Shown: positions 37,300 through 46,624 of the stretch, piece after piece
Layout of the letters: each line of letters opens with the position of its first letter
Numbering within the stretch: position 1 is the stretch's first letter
Source: Bacteroidota bacterium
GTDB taxonomy: Bacteria > Bacteroidota > Bacteroidia > B-17B0 > Aurantibacillaceae
Assembly: GCA_021155905.1 (NCBI GenBank)
Contig: JAJNBG010000008.1
Span: forward strand, 17,513 to 81,512
DNA: 64,000 bases
Direction: 5' to 3'
Made by a program: the position numbers and the translations under genes
Notes under the pieces: model-generated
What the model was told of the DNA's origin: nothing
Seen by the model: the letters and a program-made list of their open reading frames with translations, nothing else
The model's database searches: none

Positions 37300-37441
37300 G
37301 CAAAATTATATTAAATTAAGCTTCACACTTTATAAGGACCTTAAAAAAAACGTCTTAGTCAAATGCGAATTACTTTAGATACGTTTTCATTTGAGGATTA
37401 ATTAAAAAATAAAATTTGAATAACAATTAAAAATTAAAACT

Positions 37442-37894
37442 ATGGCAAGTATCAATCCACATATTAATTTCAACGGTAACGCAGAAGAAGCATTCAACTT
37501 TTACAAATCAGTATTTGGCGGAGAGTTCGCGAAAATAACGCGTTTCAAAGATTTGGCAAGCGCTGAATTTCCCGTAGCAGAAAATGAAGCAAATAAAATA
37601 ATGCACATTGCTTTGCCAATCGGTAAAACTATTTTAATGGCTAATGATGTACCTGAAATATTGGGACGAACAAACGAAAATGAGAACAGAAGCAAAATTG
37701 TAATTAGTGCAGAAAGTAAAGAAGAAGCCGACAAATTATTCAATGGACTTTCCGCAGGCGGACAAATTGAAATGCCTATTTCAGACAGCCCCTGGGGTTC
37801 ATATTTTGGTATGTTTAGAGACAAATATGGCATTGAATGGATGGTAGATTTTGACTCAACTCCGATAGCTATCGGCGATAAGGAACGAATTTAG
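37442..37894 (+). CDS. VOC-superfamily (PhnB-like glyoxalase) protein
   Basis: The 150-residue protein is a typical PhnB-like VOC protein: NPHINFNGNAEEAFNFYKSV at the start, MHIALPIGKTILMANDVPE in the middle and SYFGMFRDKYGIEWMVDFD at the end. These proteins often bind a metal and a small hydrophobic or phosphonate substrate. The exact substrate is unknown. A broken piece of another VOC gene follows directly at 37937. Confidence 0.85.
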   Translation: MASINPHINFNGNAEEAFNFYKSVFGGEFAKITRFKDLASAEFPVAENEANKIMHIALPIGKTILMANDVPEILGRTNENENRSKIVISAESKEEADKLFNGLSAGGQIEMPISDSPWGSYFGMFRDKYGIEWMVDFDSTPIAIGDKERI

Positions 37895-37936
37895 CCGAAG
37901 AAAAACAAACAGATATAGCAAAAAGAAAAATTGACT

Positions 37937-38047
37937 ATGGCAAAAAGTAAATTAATGGAAATGAACAATGTCGGTATTGTTGTAGACTGCTATCAAAAGC
38001 TTTTCGCTATCTTTAAGTATGAACAAAAAACTCATCAAATTTTTTAA
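37937..38047 (+). pseudogene. Truncated VOC-family gene fragment
   Basis: A reading frame starts MAKSKLMEMNNVGIVVD, the typical start of a VOC/glyoxalase protein. It then loses all similarity at about 37988 and ends after 36 residues. The tail overlaps the start of the hydrolase gene at 38019 in another frame. It looks like the 5' remnant of a second VOC gene cut off by a deletion or rearrangement that brought the hydrolase next to it. Confidence 0.55.
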
Positions 38048-38852
38048 GATCATCGGGATCATTATCGTGGTGATTTATGCAAGCATTTGCGCTTTACTGT
38101 ATTTCAGTCAGGATAATTTGTTGTTTCATCCTCAGCCTACAGACAAGACAGAGATTGCAAAAATCATTGAAGCCAATCCAGGTTTTGACACCGTTTCATT
38201 TATCATGAAAGATGGTAACCGGACTTACGGTTTCTTATCTAAAGATACGCTGGAAGAAAAGCTGCCATTGGTTTTATATTTCGGAGGTAATGCCGAAGAG
38301 GTCTCTCATTTAATGGAGTATCGAAACTATTTTCCAAATTCTGTTATGGCCCTGATCAACTACCGAAGCTTTGGATTGAGCAGAGGCATCATATCGGAAA
38401 AAACCATGTTCAGTGATGCCCTGGAAATATATGATCAGTTGATCAGCAATCCCAAAGTAGATGCTAATAAGGTGATCGTTATAGGCCGCAGCATCGGAAC
38501 GGGTGTGGCCACTTATTTATCGTCACAACGTAAAACAACAGCAACCGTATTGATTACACCTTACGAAAATATGATCGAAGTGGCTTTTGAAAAATATCCC
38601 TTTGTACCAATTGGCTTACTGATCAATCACCGCTTCGAATCTGATATTTACGCCCCAAAAATTGTGACGCCCATGTTAGCTCTTATCTCCTCTAACGATC
38701 AGGTTATCCCAAAACATCATGCCTATGCTTTAACCAAAGCATGGAAAGGAAGCACCAGCGTTTTGGAAGTAAATGAGGACCACAACTCCATCATGAATAA
38801 TGAAGTCGTGTGGAGGAGAATTGAGACCTTTGTCACCGAACATACGAAGTAA
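38019..38852 (+). CDS. Membrane-anchored alpha/beta hydrolase
   Basis: The 277-residue protein has an N-terminal membrane helix (IIGIIIVVIYASICALLYF) followed by DNLLFHPQP, the pattern of the BEM46/YfhR-like alpha/beta hydrolases. The nucleophile elbow is GRSIGTG, the acid is in SSNDQVIP, and the His in EDHNSIMN, so the triad looks complete. The substrate is unknown. The start overlaps the broken VOC fragment. Confidence 0.85.
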   Translation: MNKKLIKFFKIIGIIIVVIYASICALLYFSQDNLLFHPQPTDKTEIAKIIEANPGFDTVSFIMKDGNRTYGFLSKDTLEEKLPLVLYFGGNAEEVSHLMEYRNYFPNSVMALINYRSFGLSRGIISEKTMFSDALEIYDQLISNPKVDANKVIVIGRSIGTGVATYLSSQRKTTATVLITPYENMIEVAFEKYPFVPIGLLINHRFESDIYAPKIVTPMLALISSNDQVIPKHHAYALTKAWKGSTSVLEVNEDHNSIMNNEVVWRRIETFVTEHTK

Positions 38853-38978
38853 GGTATTCGTTATTACATCTATCCCTGTCTTTTTTGTCAATTTACATGA
38901 AATGTTAAAAATCTATTTTGTGCTAAATACCCGTTTAACGGTAGTGGTTAACTCACAGAAAGCTTTAATTTTATTTTT

Positions 38979-39362
38979 ATGGGAAACCCGGAAAATAAAA
39001 AGATTTCGATTGAATTAGTCAACGGCATTTTAGTGGGCACCTATCTCTGTGAAATTGTTGATTTGGAAACAGCCAAGGCAGGAGTTTCCGATAGGATGGA
39101 AAATTTTGGCCATAAAGCTTTTCCACTGTTGGTATACACCAATAAAGTAAAACACATCTCAAAAGATGCCAGGGAATATTTAGCATCGGAAGCAGGTTGC
39201 CAAAAAGTAAAATCCTGCGCAATCATTACCAATTCTATCGTAACCCGGGTGATTGCCAATTTTTTTTTACATATTAACAAACCATTAGTGCCTACTAAAT
39301 TATTCACTGACGAAGAGAGCGCCACGCAATGGCTTTCCAAAAAGAAAACTAAAAATTCCTGA
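38979..39362 (+). CDS. STAS-like protein, first of a tandem pair
   Basis: This 127-residue soluble protein is similar along its length to the next gene: both have ISIELVNGI or VSIELVNGI near the start, KHISKDAREYLASE or KHITKEAREYLASE in the middle, and INKPLVPT later. The size and strand/helix pattern suggest a STAS (SpoIIAA)-like fold, as in anti-sigma-factor antagonists. That assignment is tentative. The gene probably forms a unit with its paralogue. Confidence 0.65.
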   Translation: MGNPENKKISIELVNGILVGTYLCEIVDLETAKAGVSDRMENFGHKAFPLLVYTNKVKHISKDAREYLASEAGCQKVKSCAIITNSIVTRVIANFFLHINKPLVPTKLFTDEESATQWLSKKKTKNS

Positions 39363-39468
39363 TCGCTATTGCTACACAGGCGATGCGTTAAATATGCAAG
39401 CGTTTAAAAAGAGATAATAAATAACATGCAATATTGCATTGAGAGAAAAACATTAATTTTATTATCAC

Positions 39469-39852
39469 ATGATTATAACCGAACATATCACTGATTTTGT
39501 GTCCATTGAATTAGTCAACGGCATATTGATTGGCACCTTAAAATGTGAATACGTTGATATCGCAATAGCACGGGCGGCAGTTAAGTACCGACTCAAACAT
39601 TTCGGGGATAAAGATTACCTGATGATTATAAACATGAACAATGTGAAACATATAACCAAAGAAGCCAGGGAATATTTAGCTTCAGAAAAAGGGTGCCGCA
39701 AAATCAAATGCGGTGCCATTATTATTAGTTCGGAGGTAACTAAAATCATTGCTAATTTTTTCATAAGAATCAACAAACCTCTGGTACCTACCAGTTTATT
39801 TACGAGTGAAGAAAAGGCCAGGCAATGGCTTTTATCCTGCGATAAAAGTTAA
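39469..39852 (+). CDS. STAS-like protein, second of a tandem pair
   Basis: A 127-residue paralogue of the gene at 38979, separated by about 105 bases. It keeps the same core segments (REYLASEKGCRKIKCGAIII, then IANFFIRINKPLVPT) and the same length. The pair probably arose by tandem duplication. If the STAS-like reading is right, they could be substrates of PP2C phosphatases such as those at 27811 or 59969, but no direct link is visible. Its stop overlaps that of the convergent DedA gene by four bases. Confidence 0.65.
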   Translation: MIITEHITDFVSIELVNGILIGTLKCEYVDIAIARAAVKYRLKHFGDKDYLMIINMNNVKHITKEAREYLASEKGCRKIKCGAIIISSEVTKIIANFFIRINKPLVPTSLFTSEEKARQWLLSCDKS

Positions 39853-40490
39853 ATGCTCTTTTTTCTGGTATTAAAATACGTCATCACTACCGGAATCGCA
39901 GTGATGACAATTAAGGCGATAACTATGTAACCAAGGTAATTTTCAATCCATGGGAATTTAATCCCTAAAAAATAAGCAATGCTGGCAATGCTACCGATCC
40001 AGGCGAAAGCGCCAATCACATTATGGATCATAAAGGCTTTAAAATCCACTTTTATAACGCCCGCCAGTATTGGCGCAAAGGTGCGGATGATTGGCAGAAA
40101 CCGACCCAAAATTAAGGTCTTACCGCCATGTTTATCATAAAAAGCCTGGGTCATAATCAGATGTTTCTTTCTGAATAATAAACTGTCTTTCCTGGCATAT
40201 AAATTCGCACCGGCTTTTCTGCCAAACCAATAACCAAATACATTTCCTAAAATAGCAGCTAACATAAGTAATGGTAAAACTACCAGAAACGGCGCACCTA
40301 ATAAATCGGGCTTGGTGGCGCACACCAACCCTGAAATGAAAATCAAAGAGTCACCAGGTAAAAAAAATCCGACTAACAAACCTGTTTCCGCAAATACAAC
40401 AAACAACAACAAACCCAAGCCGCCATAATGTATGATGCTTTCAGGATCGGTTAATGTTTTTAGAAATTCAAGCATGTTTTTATAAGACAA
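39849..40490 (-). CDS. DedA/SNARE-associated membrane protein
   Basis: The 213-residue protein has about five membrane segments and the DedA hallmarks: ETGLLVGFFLPGDSLIFISG near the start, then FGRFLPIIRTFAPILAGV. DedA proteins are lipid scramblases/flippases linked to undecaprenyl-phosphate or phospholipid recycling. The gene is single in its direction and its stop overlaps that of the STAS-like gene. Confidence 0.9.
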   Translation of the reverse strand: MSYKNMLEFLKTLTDPESIIHYGGLGLLLFVVFAETGLLVGFFLPGDSLIFISGLVCATKPDLLGAPFLVVLPLLMLAAILGNVFGYWFGRKAGANLYARKDSLLFRKKHLIMTQAFYDKHGGKTLILGRFLPIIRTFAPILAGVIKVDFKAFMIHNVIGAFAWIGSIASIAYFLGIKFPWIENYLGYIVIALIVITAIPVVMTYFNTRKKSI

Positions 40491-40626
40491 AAATAAGAGA
40501 ATAAAAACAGTAACCTAGTTATAATTTTTCATGTTTCTATTATAGTGTATAGGACATAATACACTTTTTATAACAGGTTACATCGTCCAAGAAGGATGCA
40601 AGGATAGCTTGTGGATTAGTTGTGAG

Positions 40627-40647
40627 ATGCTGAACTAAGTTCAGCAT
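40627..40647. repeat. Short palindrome after the ABC gene
   Basis: ATGCTGAACT and AGTTCAGCAT pair perfectly around one base, nine bases past the stop of the ABC gene at 40656. A similar, less perfect palindrome lies at 863. It may be an interspersed repeat that also ends transcription. Confidence 0.55.
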
Positions 40648-40655
40648 GACAATTA

Positions 40656-42464
40656 CTAGGCGATATCAAAAGACATTCTTTTTTTCTCAATACTTGCCTT
40701 GATATCAGTTAACTGCCCTTTTGGAATAGAGCTGATCAGGTTCTTCGTATACTGGCTTTTTGGATTCTGGTAGATCTCATCGGCATCCCCCATTTCTTCG
40801 ATTTTACCTTTGTTCATGACAACCATCCGGTCGCTCATAAATTTAACCACCGACAAATCATGAGAAATAAAAATATAGGTGAATTTGAACTCACGTTTTA
40901 AATCATTCAACAAGTTCAATACCTGCGCCTGCACGGACACATCCAATGCACTCACACTCTCATCGCAAATAATAAATTTAGGATTCAGGGATAATGCCCG
41001 GGCAATACACACACGCTGGCGCTGCCCACCGCTAAACTCATGCGGGTAACGGCTAAATTGTTTTTCCGTTAAACCTACTTTATTCAATAACTCGTATACT
41101 TTTTCTTTACGCTGGTTATTGTTCGCTAAAATATTATGAACCTGCATAGGTTCCATTAATGCTTCACCAATGGTAATACGAGGATTCAGTGAAGAGTAAG
41201 GATCCTGGAAAATGATCTGCATGTCTTTTCTCAACTGCCGCATATCATTCGGTTTCAAACGCATCAGGTCATTCCGCTGAAAAAATATTTTCCCTTCCGT
41301 TGGTTCGGTTAACCTTAAAATGGTACGGCCCAAAGTTGTTTTTCCGCAGCCACTTTCCCCTACCAATCCCAATGTTTCTCCTTCATATACATCCAGGGTT
41401 ACATCATCTACCGCCTTGATATAATCCAATGTCCGGCCAAAAAATGTTTTGTTATTCGGGAAATAAGTTTTAAGATTCTGGATCTCAAGAATCTTGGAAC
41501 GCTCATATAATTCTTTATGCTCTCTTGCTCTTTGCTCCTTAGAAATGATCACGCTGTTAATGGCCTCGCTTACCGTTGTTGGAATTTCCAACATATTTCC
41601 TTCTTCATCCGTACTCATAAAATCCGCAGACACCGGCAACCGCATTAAACGCTTGTCTAATGGCGGACGGCAGGCTAACAAACTCTTGGTGTACGGATGC
41701 TTTGGATTGCTGAATATTTCAAGTACAGGCCCCTGCTCCACTACTTTTCCTTTGTACATCACCATCACCTTATCCGCCAGTTCGGCAATTACACCAAGGT
41801 CATGCGTAATGAACATTATACCCATGTCATGCTCCCTTTGCAATTGCAACATAAGATCTAATATGGTTTTTTGAACGGTCACATCCAAAGCAGTTGTTGG
41901 CTCATCCGCAATTAATACACGCGGATTACAGCTCATAGCCATAGCAATCATGACACGCTGCTTCTGACCACCGGAAATCTGGTGTGGATACACATTAAAA
42001 ACTCTTTCCGGATCAGGCAATTGAACCTGTTCAAATAATTTTAAGGTTTTCTTTTTGGCTTCCTTACGCGAAACTTTCTGATGCAATATAATAGCTTCCA
42101 TTACTTGGTTACCACAAGTGTAAACAGGATTCAGGCTGGTCATCGGTTCCTGGAAGATCATGGCAATTTCATTCCCACGGAACGCACGCATTTCTTCAGC
42201 TGGAAGGTTTCTAAGATTAACTATGCCTTTATGTTTTGAATGGTAAAGCATTTCGCCACCAAACACACGGCCCGGAGGATTTGGAATCAACTGCATGATG
42301 GATAAAGACGTCACCGATTTCCCTGAACCGCTTTCTCCAACAATACCAATAGTTTCGCCTTTATGAAGCGTGAAGGACACATCGTCCACCGCTTTCACAA
42401 ATTCGCCGTCTGACTTAAACTCAGTAACTAAATTTTTGACTTCCAGTAATACCTCTTTTTGCAT
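40656..42464 (-). CDS. Duplicated ABC ATPase of the peptide/nickel transporter type
   Basis: The 602-residue protein has two ATP-binding halves in one chain, as in GsiA/YejF. Half 1 has Walker A GESGSGKS, signature SGGQKQRV and Walker B VLIADEPTTALD. Half 2 (from about 340) has GESGCGKTT, SGGQRQRV and FIICDESVSALD. The DppD/OppF-type C-terminal extension follows each half (HPYTKSLLACRPP). It would power import of oligopeptides or related solutes. No permease or binding protein is next to it, so the membrane partners must lie elsewhere. Confidence 0.9.
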   Translation of the reverse strand: MQKEVLLEVKNLVTEFKSDGEFVKAVDDVSFTLHKGETIGIVGESGSGKSVTSLSIMQLIPNPPGRVFGGEMLYHSKHKGIVNLRNLPAEEMRAFRGNEIAMIFQEPMTSLNPVYTCGNQVMEAIILHQKVSRKEAKKKTLKLFEQVQLPDPERVFNVYPHQISGGQKQRVMIAMAMSCNPRVLIADEPTTALDVTVQKTILDLMLQLQREHDMGIMFITHDLGVIAELADKVMVMYKGKVVEQGPVLEIFSNPKHPYTKSLLACRPPLDKRLMRLPVSADFMSTDEEGNMLEIPTTVSEAINSVIISKEQRAREHKELYERSKILEIQNLKTYFPNNKTFFGRTLDYIKAVDDVTLDVYEGETLGLVGESGCGKTTLGRTILRLTEPTEGKIFFQRNDLMRLKPNDMRQLRKDMQIIFQDPYSSLNPRITIGEALMEPMQVHNILANNNQRKEKVYELLNKVGLTEKQFSRYPHEFSGGQRQRVCIARALSLNPKFIICDESVSALDVSVQAQVLNLLNDLKREFKFTYIFISHDLSVVKFMSDRMVVMNKGKIEEMGDADEIYQNPKSQYTKNLISSIPKGQLTDIKASIEKKRMSFDIA

Positions 42465-42553
42465 AATATATCATACGAATATAGGAAATTTGAATGAACC
42501 TCAAAGTTTTTGGTTGGGCAAAATATGCTATTTATCGAATTTCCGGAAGATGC

Positions 42554-43897
42554 TTATCCCTTATAAAATAACCATTTTCCGAGCTCTTTCCAGGTAGTTT
42601 TTTTACCATACATTAAGATCCCGGTGCGGTAAATTTTCCCGGCCAGCCATGTAAAGAATAAGAAGCCCACCACCAACGAAACCATTGATAAAGCCAGCTC
42701 CCAAACCGGAACACCAAACGGTAACCTGACCATCATAACGATGGGTGAGGTCAATGGAAAGATCGAGAAAAACTGTGCCAATCCACTGTCGGGATCAGTT
42801 GCTACACCCTGCGCAATGGCAAAACTGATAATTAACGGAGCTGTGACAGGGATCATAAATTGTTGAGTATCTGCTTCGCTGTCTACCGCCGAACCAATGG
42901 CGGCAAACAATGCTGCATATAACAAGTAACCGAACAGAAAGTAAAACGCAAAAGATAAAGCAATGTGGGTTTTATCCACTTTTCCCAGGTTATTCATAAA
43001 ATCCAGGGCCTCATTCGGCGTTTTTACTTTTTCCATTTTATCAGTACCGGCCGTCAAATCGTTTTTCATGACCTTTTCAATTTGCTGGTTCTGTGTGATC
43101 TGATCCGCAATCTGGTCCTTTAGCAGCACGCCATTAATAAAGGTACTAATAAGGAGTGTTAAAATAATCCAGAGTAAAAACTGCGTCAGGCCAACCATTG
43201 CCACGCCTACAATTTTCCCTAACATCAACTGGAAAGGTTTCACAGAAGATACAATGACTTCGACGATGCGGTTTGTTTTTTCTTCGATGACGCCGCGCAT
43301 CACCTGGGCACCGTATAAAAAGATCATGATGTAAATGGCAATGGCCAGGGTAAAGCCGATTAACATATTAGTTTCCGAATTTGTTTTTTGATCCTCGCCA
43401 TCTTCAGTGACTTTAATGGTAGCAATTTCCACCGGTCGTCTCGCCCGCTCAATTTTACCCAGGTCAATACTATCTCCCTGCAAGCGGTAATCAAACAAAA
43501 TATTTTCCATCGTATTATTGATGTATTGTTCAATGCTGATTCCTGGCTGTTTTTTATAATACAAATGCGGCGTCGTTTTTTGATTGTTGATCGCTTCAAT
43601 GTCAATTTCCATCACCAGGTCAAACGTACCTTCCTTTAATTTTGCTTTGGCAGCATCAATACTTCCTACGCCATATGTAAATTTAATTTCTTTGGTATCA
43701 GGAAGTTTATCAATGAATAAGCCGCTATGATCCAATACAAAAATTTTATGCTCGGTTTTATCCCGCATGGCCAACCATACAGGAACCACCATGATACCGG
43801 CCATTAACAAGGGGCCTAAAATAGTCATCACCAGAAATGATTTTTTCTTAACCCTTGAAAAATATTCCCGTTGGATAATTAAAAATAATTTATTCAT
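42554..43897 (-). CDS. ABC-2 family transporter permease (NatB-like)
   Basis: The 447-residue protein has one N-terminal membrane helix, a large outer domain (about 40-180), then about five more membrane helices, beginning with TNMLIGFTLAIAIYIMIFLY. EEKTNRIVEVIVSSVKPFQLML is the typical ABC-2 coupling segment. It starts just 25 bases after the ATPase gene at 43923, so the two form an exporter, related to the NatAB sodium-efflux type. The cargo is unknown. Confidence 0.88.
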   Translation of the reverse strand: MNKLFLIIQREYFSRVKKKSFLVMTILGPLLMAGIMVVPVWLAMRDKTEHKIFVLDHSGLFIDKLPDTKEIKFTYGVGSIDAAKAKLKEGTFDLVMEIDIEAINNQKTTPHLYYKKQPGISIEQYINNTMENILFDYRLQGDSIDLGKIERARRPVEIATIKVTEDGEDQKTNSETNMLIGFTLAIAIYIMIFLYGAQVMRGVIEEKTNRIVEVIVSSVKPFQLMLGKIVGVAMVGLTQFLLWIILTLLISTFINGVLLKDQIADQITQNQQIEKVMKNDLTAGTDKMEKVKTPNEALDFMNNLGKVDKTHIALSFAFYFLFGYLLYAALFAAIGSAVDSEADTQQFMIPVTAPLIISFAIAQGVATDPDSGLAQFFSIFPLTSPIVMMVRLPFGVPVWELALSMVSLVVGFLFFTWLAGKIYRTGILMYGKKTTWKELGKWLFYKG

Positions 43898-43922
43898 TGT
43901 TTAAATGCTGTTTAAATTAAGA

Positions 43923-44873
43923 TTATTCTGTAAATGTGCTTTGTGTATTTAAAGTCGTTTTATTTTCCACCACGGAAATAAAAATATCGTTCATAGAAGG
44001 AACAATTTCGTTAAAGGATAAGATCTCCGCATTGGCCAAAACAGCCTGCAACAAATCGTTCGGTTTATTCTGGCGAAGCATTTTAACTGTTACAGTATGT
44101 ACGTCTTCATCAGAGTTTTTTTCTATTAACTCCGCTCCCGCCCACAAGGCATTTGTAAAACCCATCATGTTTCCTTTGAAAGTGATTTTAAACGTATTGC
44201 TTTTATAGGTCTTACGAATTTCTTTCACCGAGCCATCCAGTAATTTTTCCGCTTTATTGATCAGGGCGATATTGTCACACAGCTCTTCCACGCTACCCAT
44301 GTTATGAGTGGAAAAAATAATGGTCGCTCCTTTATCCCTTAATTCTAAAATTTCATTCTTAATCAGTTGAGCATTGATTGGATCGAAACCACTAAAAGGT
44401 TCATCAAGTATCAATAATTTTGGCTCATGCAACACCGTGACAATAAACTGAACTTTTTGCTGCATACCTTTACTTAACTCTTCAATCTTTTTATCCCACC
44501 AGTTTTCGATTTCAAATTTTTTGAACCAATGCTGTAATTTCGCTTTAGCCTCTGCTTTTTTCAAACCTTTCAACTGCGCTAAATACATGGCTTGTTCACC
44601 AACGGCCATTTTTTTATAAAGACCTCTTTCCTCAGGAAGATACCCGATAAAATCCACGTGCTTTGGTGCCAGATGCTCTCCGTTAAATAACACTTCACCT
44701 TTATCTGGTCCGGTAATCTGGTTGATGATCCGGATCAAAGAGGTTTTTCCCGCTCCGTTTGGTCCTAATAAACCAAATATTTTCTGGGGCTCCACTACCA
44801 GGCTGACATCTTTGAGAGCAACATGGTTGGCGTAATTTTTATGAATATTCTTTACTTCTAATATGGGTGTCAT
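43923..44873 (-). CDS. ABC transporter ATPase (NatA-like)
   Basis: The 316-residue protein has Walker A GPNGAGKT, a signature ELSKGMQQKV and Walker B LLILDEPFSGFD, then H-loop STHNMG. A C-terminal DUF4162-type region follows (about 225-316). It is the first gene of a two-gene minus-strand operon with the permease at 42554. Confidence 0.92.
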   Translation of the reverse strand: MTPILEVKNIHKNYANHVALKDVSLVVEPQKIFGLLGPNGAGKTSLIRIINQITGPDKGEVLFNGEHLAPKHVDFIGYLPEERGLYKKMAVGEQAMYLAQLKGLKKAEAKAKLQHWFKKFEIENWWDKKIEELSKGMQQKVQFIVTVLHEPKLLILDEPFSGFDPINAQLIKNEILELRDKGATIIFSTHNMGSVEELCDNIALINKAEKLLDGSVKEIRKTYKSNTFKITFKGNMMGFTNALWAGAELIEKNSDEDVHTVTVKMLRQNKPNDLLQAVLANAEILSFNEIVPSMNDIFISVVENKTTLNTQSTFTE

Positions 44874-44937
44874 AATATAAATTGATGTGCGAATTTAACT
44901 TACTATTTACTAAGATACATTGCCACTCAACACTATT

Positions 44938-46122
44938 TTACTCTACATAAAACGCCAGTCCTTTTAAATATTCTCCCTCTGGGAAATTTGGCGTGATGGT
45001 ATGATCGGCCGGCTGGGATAAGGTATGCAATAACTTCATATGCCTTCTCGATTCTATGGCTGCCGCTGTGACCGTGTTATAAAATAATTTTTTATCAATG
45101 ACACCAGAACAGGAGAAGGTAAATAAAATACCGCCTTTTTTGATGTTCTGCAGGGCCATCTGATTCAATCGTTTATAACCAATTACCGCATTATGGGATA
45201 CATCCCTGCTTTTAGCAAAGGCCGGAGGATCCAGGATAATGATATCATAATTTTTTCCGTGATCCTTTAAGTAGTCAAAAGTATCCACCGCAAAACCTTC
45301 ATGATTGGTTGCATTATTTAATACAGCATTTTTATTGCAAAGGTTAATGGCCTTTGCGCTTGAATCTACAGAATGAATGATCTCACAACCATGCCTGGCA
45401 GCATACATAGAGAATCCACCTGTATAGGAAAATGTATTCAGGACACGTTTTCCTTTACTGTAGTTACCCAACAGACTTCTGTTCTCACGCTGATCAATGA
45501 AGAATCCTGTCTTTTGTCCGTTGATAAAATCAATGTAAAACTTCACATCGTTTTCGAGCACGACTAATTCCTCGTTCAAAGAACCATATAAAAATTCATT
45601 CGCTAAACCGGAAGAGTAATTATTCGGCAAAGTTTCCGAACTCTTATCATACACACTCTTTAAATCAGCGCCGTACACTTTTTTCAATGCCTCTGTTATG
45701 TCAACCCGGCACTTGTGCATACCAATACTATGTGCCTGAAAAACCACGTGCCCATCATAAAAATCCATGATCAAACCCGGGCAACCATCTCCTTCCCCAA
45801 ATAACAAACGGTATACATTCGTATGTGGATTTTTTGCCAGGTTTAAAAACTGACGGTATGAAAAAGCCTTTTCTATTTTTTTTACCCAAAAATCAACGTT
45901 AATCTGTTGTTTACTGAAAGAAATGATCCTGCCGGTAATACTGCCTTTTTGATATTGCGCCATTCCAAGGAACTGCTGCTTGGCGGAATAAATCTCCACC
46001 ACATCGCCATCATTAATTCCCTGATCCTGAGTCTTAATTGCTCCAGAAAAGATCCATGGATGAAAACGAAGCACGGGCAATTCTTTGCCATTTTGTAAGG
46101 TAATTTTTGGGTATTCTATCAT
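44938..46122 (-). CDS. 23S rRNA m5C methyltransferase, RlmI-like
   Basis: The 394-residue protein has an N-terminal PUA domain (about 1-85, with HPWIFSGAI), an RlmI-type middle, and a Rossmann methyltransferase domain with NTFSYTGGFSMYAA as motif I and LDPPAFAKS as the motif IV/catalytic region. RlmI methylates C1962 of 23S rRNA in Escherichia coli. The family also has paralogues with other targets, so I give no symbol. Confidence 0.88.
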   Translation of the reverse strand: MIEYPKITLQNGKELPVLRFHPWIFSGAIKTQDQGINDGDVVEIYSAKQQFLGMAQYQKGSITGRIISFSKQQINVDFWVKKIEKAFSYRQFLNLAKNPHTNVYRLLFGEGDGCPGLIMDFYDGHVVFQAHSIGMHKCRVDITEALKKVYGADLKSVYDKSSETLPNNYSSGLANEFLYGSLNEELVVLENDVKFYIDFINGQKTGFFIDQRENRSLLGNYSKGKRVLNTFSYTGGFSMYAARHGCEIIHSVDSSAKAINLCNKNAVLNNATNHEGFAVDTFDYLKDHGKNYDIIILDPPAFAKSRDVSHNAVIGYKRLNQMALQNIKKGGILFTFSCSGVIDKKLFYNTVTAAAIESRRHMKLLHTLSQPADHTITPNFPEGEYLKGLAFYVE

Positions 46123-46178
46123 ATCACAAATGTATCTTATTATCCCTATTTTTAAGCCTCTAAAGCAAAATTTTTAAC

Positions 46179-46186
46179 TAAATTTG
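46179..46186 (+). promoter_or_regulatory. Putative -7 promoter element before gldC
   Basis: TAAATTTG fits the TAnnTTTG consensus. It is 21 bases before a 28-residue frame (46208-46294) that ends on the gldC start. Confidence 0.4.
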
Positions 46187-46207
46187 AACCTTTATAACAA
46201 TACGGAT

Positions 46208-46294
46208 ATGACAGATTCTGACTTATTCATCATTCGAACAAAAAAATCGATTTTGATGTTGAATAAACAAGATGATAAAAAAAACAAAAACTAA
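46208..46294 (+). CDS. Possible 28-residue leader peptide of gldC
   Basis: An ATG at 46208 opens a 28-codon frame starting MTDSDLFIIRTKKSI and ending in a Lys/Asn/Asp-rich tail. Its TAA shares a base with the gldC ATG (TAATG), so it could couple translation. A promoter-like element lies just upstream. It may equally be a chance frame. Confidence 0.3.
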   Translation: MTDSDLFIIRTKKSILMLNKQDDKKNKN

Positions 46295-46617
46295 TGACAA
46301 CATCTGAAATTAAATTAAAAGTTACCGTTGATGAAAATCAATTACCTCATAAAATTGAATGGGAAGCAGCTGACGCCAATGAAGGTAGTATTTGCAAAAG
46401 CATGATGCTGGCTTTGTGGGATGAAAAGGAGAACAACACCATGCGCATTGACCTTTGGACCAAAGATATGAGTGTGGATGAGATGAAAAAGTTCTTTCAC
46501 CAAAACATTACCACATTAACCGACACCTACCTGAGAGCGACCAACGACGAAACGACCGTTAAAGAAGTACGTGAGTTCATGAGTGGCTTAGGGAAGAGAA
46601 TGGGCGTTTTAGCATAA
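46294..46617 (+). CDS. gldC: Gliding motility protein GldC
   Basis: The 107-residue protein matches GldC well: SEIKLKVTVDENQLPHKIEW at the start, then MRIDLWTKDMSVDEMKKFFH and the C-terminal RATND. GldC is a small cytoplasmic protein that supports gliding motility in Flavobacterium by stabilising other Gld proteins. It is not one of the core T9SS parts. gldB, often its neighbour, is not seen here. The S41 peptidase gene follows by seven bases. Confidence 0.92.
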   Translation: MTTSEIKLKVTVDENQLPHKIEWEAADANEGSICKSMMLALWDEKENNTMRIDLWTKDMSVDEMKKFFHQNITTLTDTYLRATNDETTVKEVREFMSGLGKRMGVLA

Positions 46618-46624
46618 GATTTCA

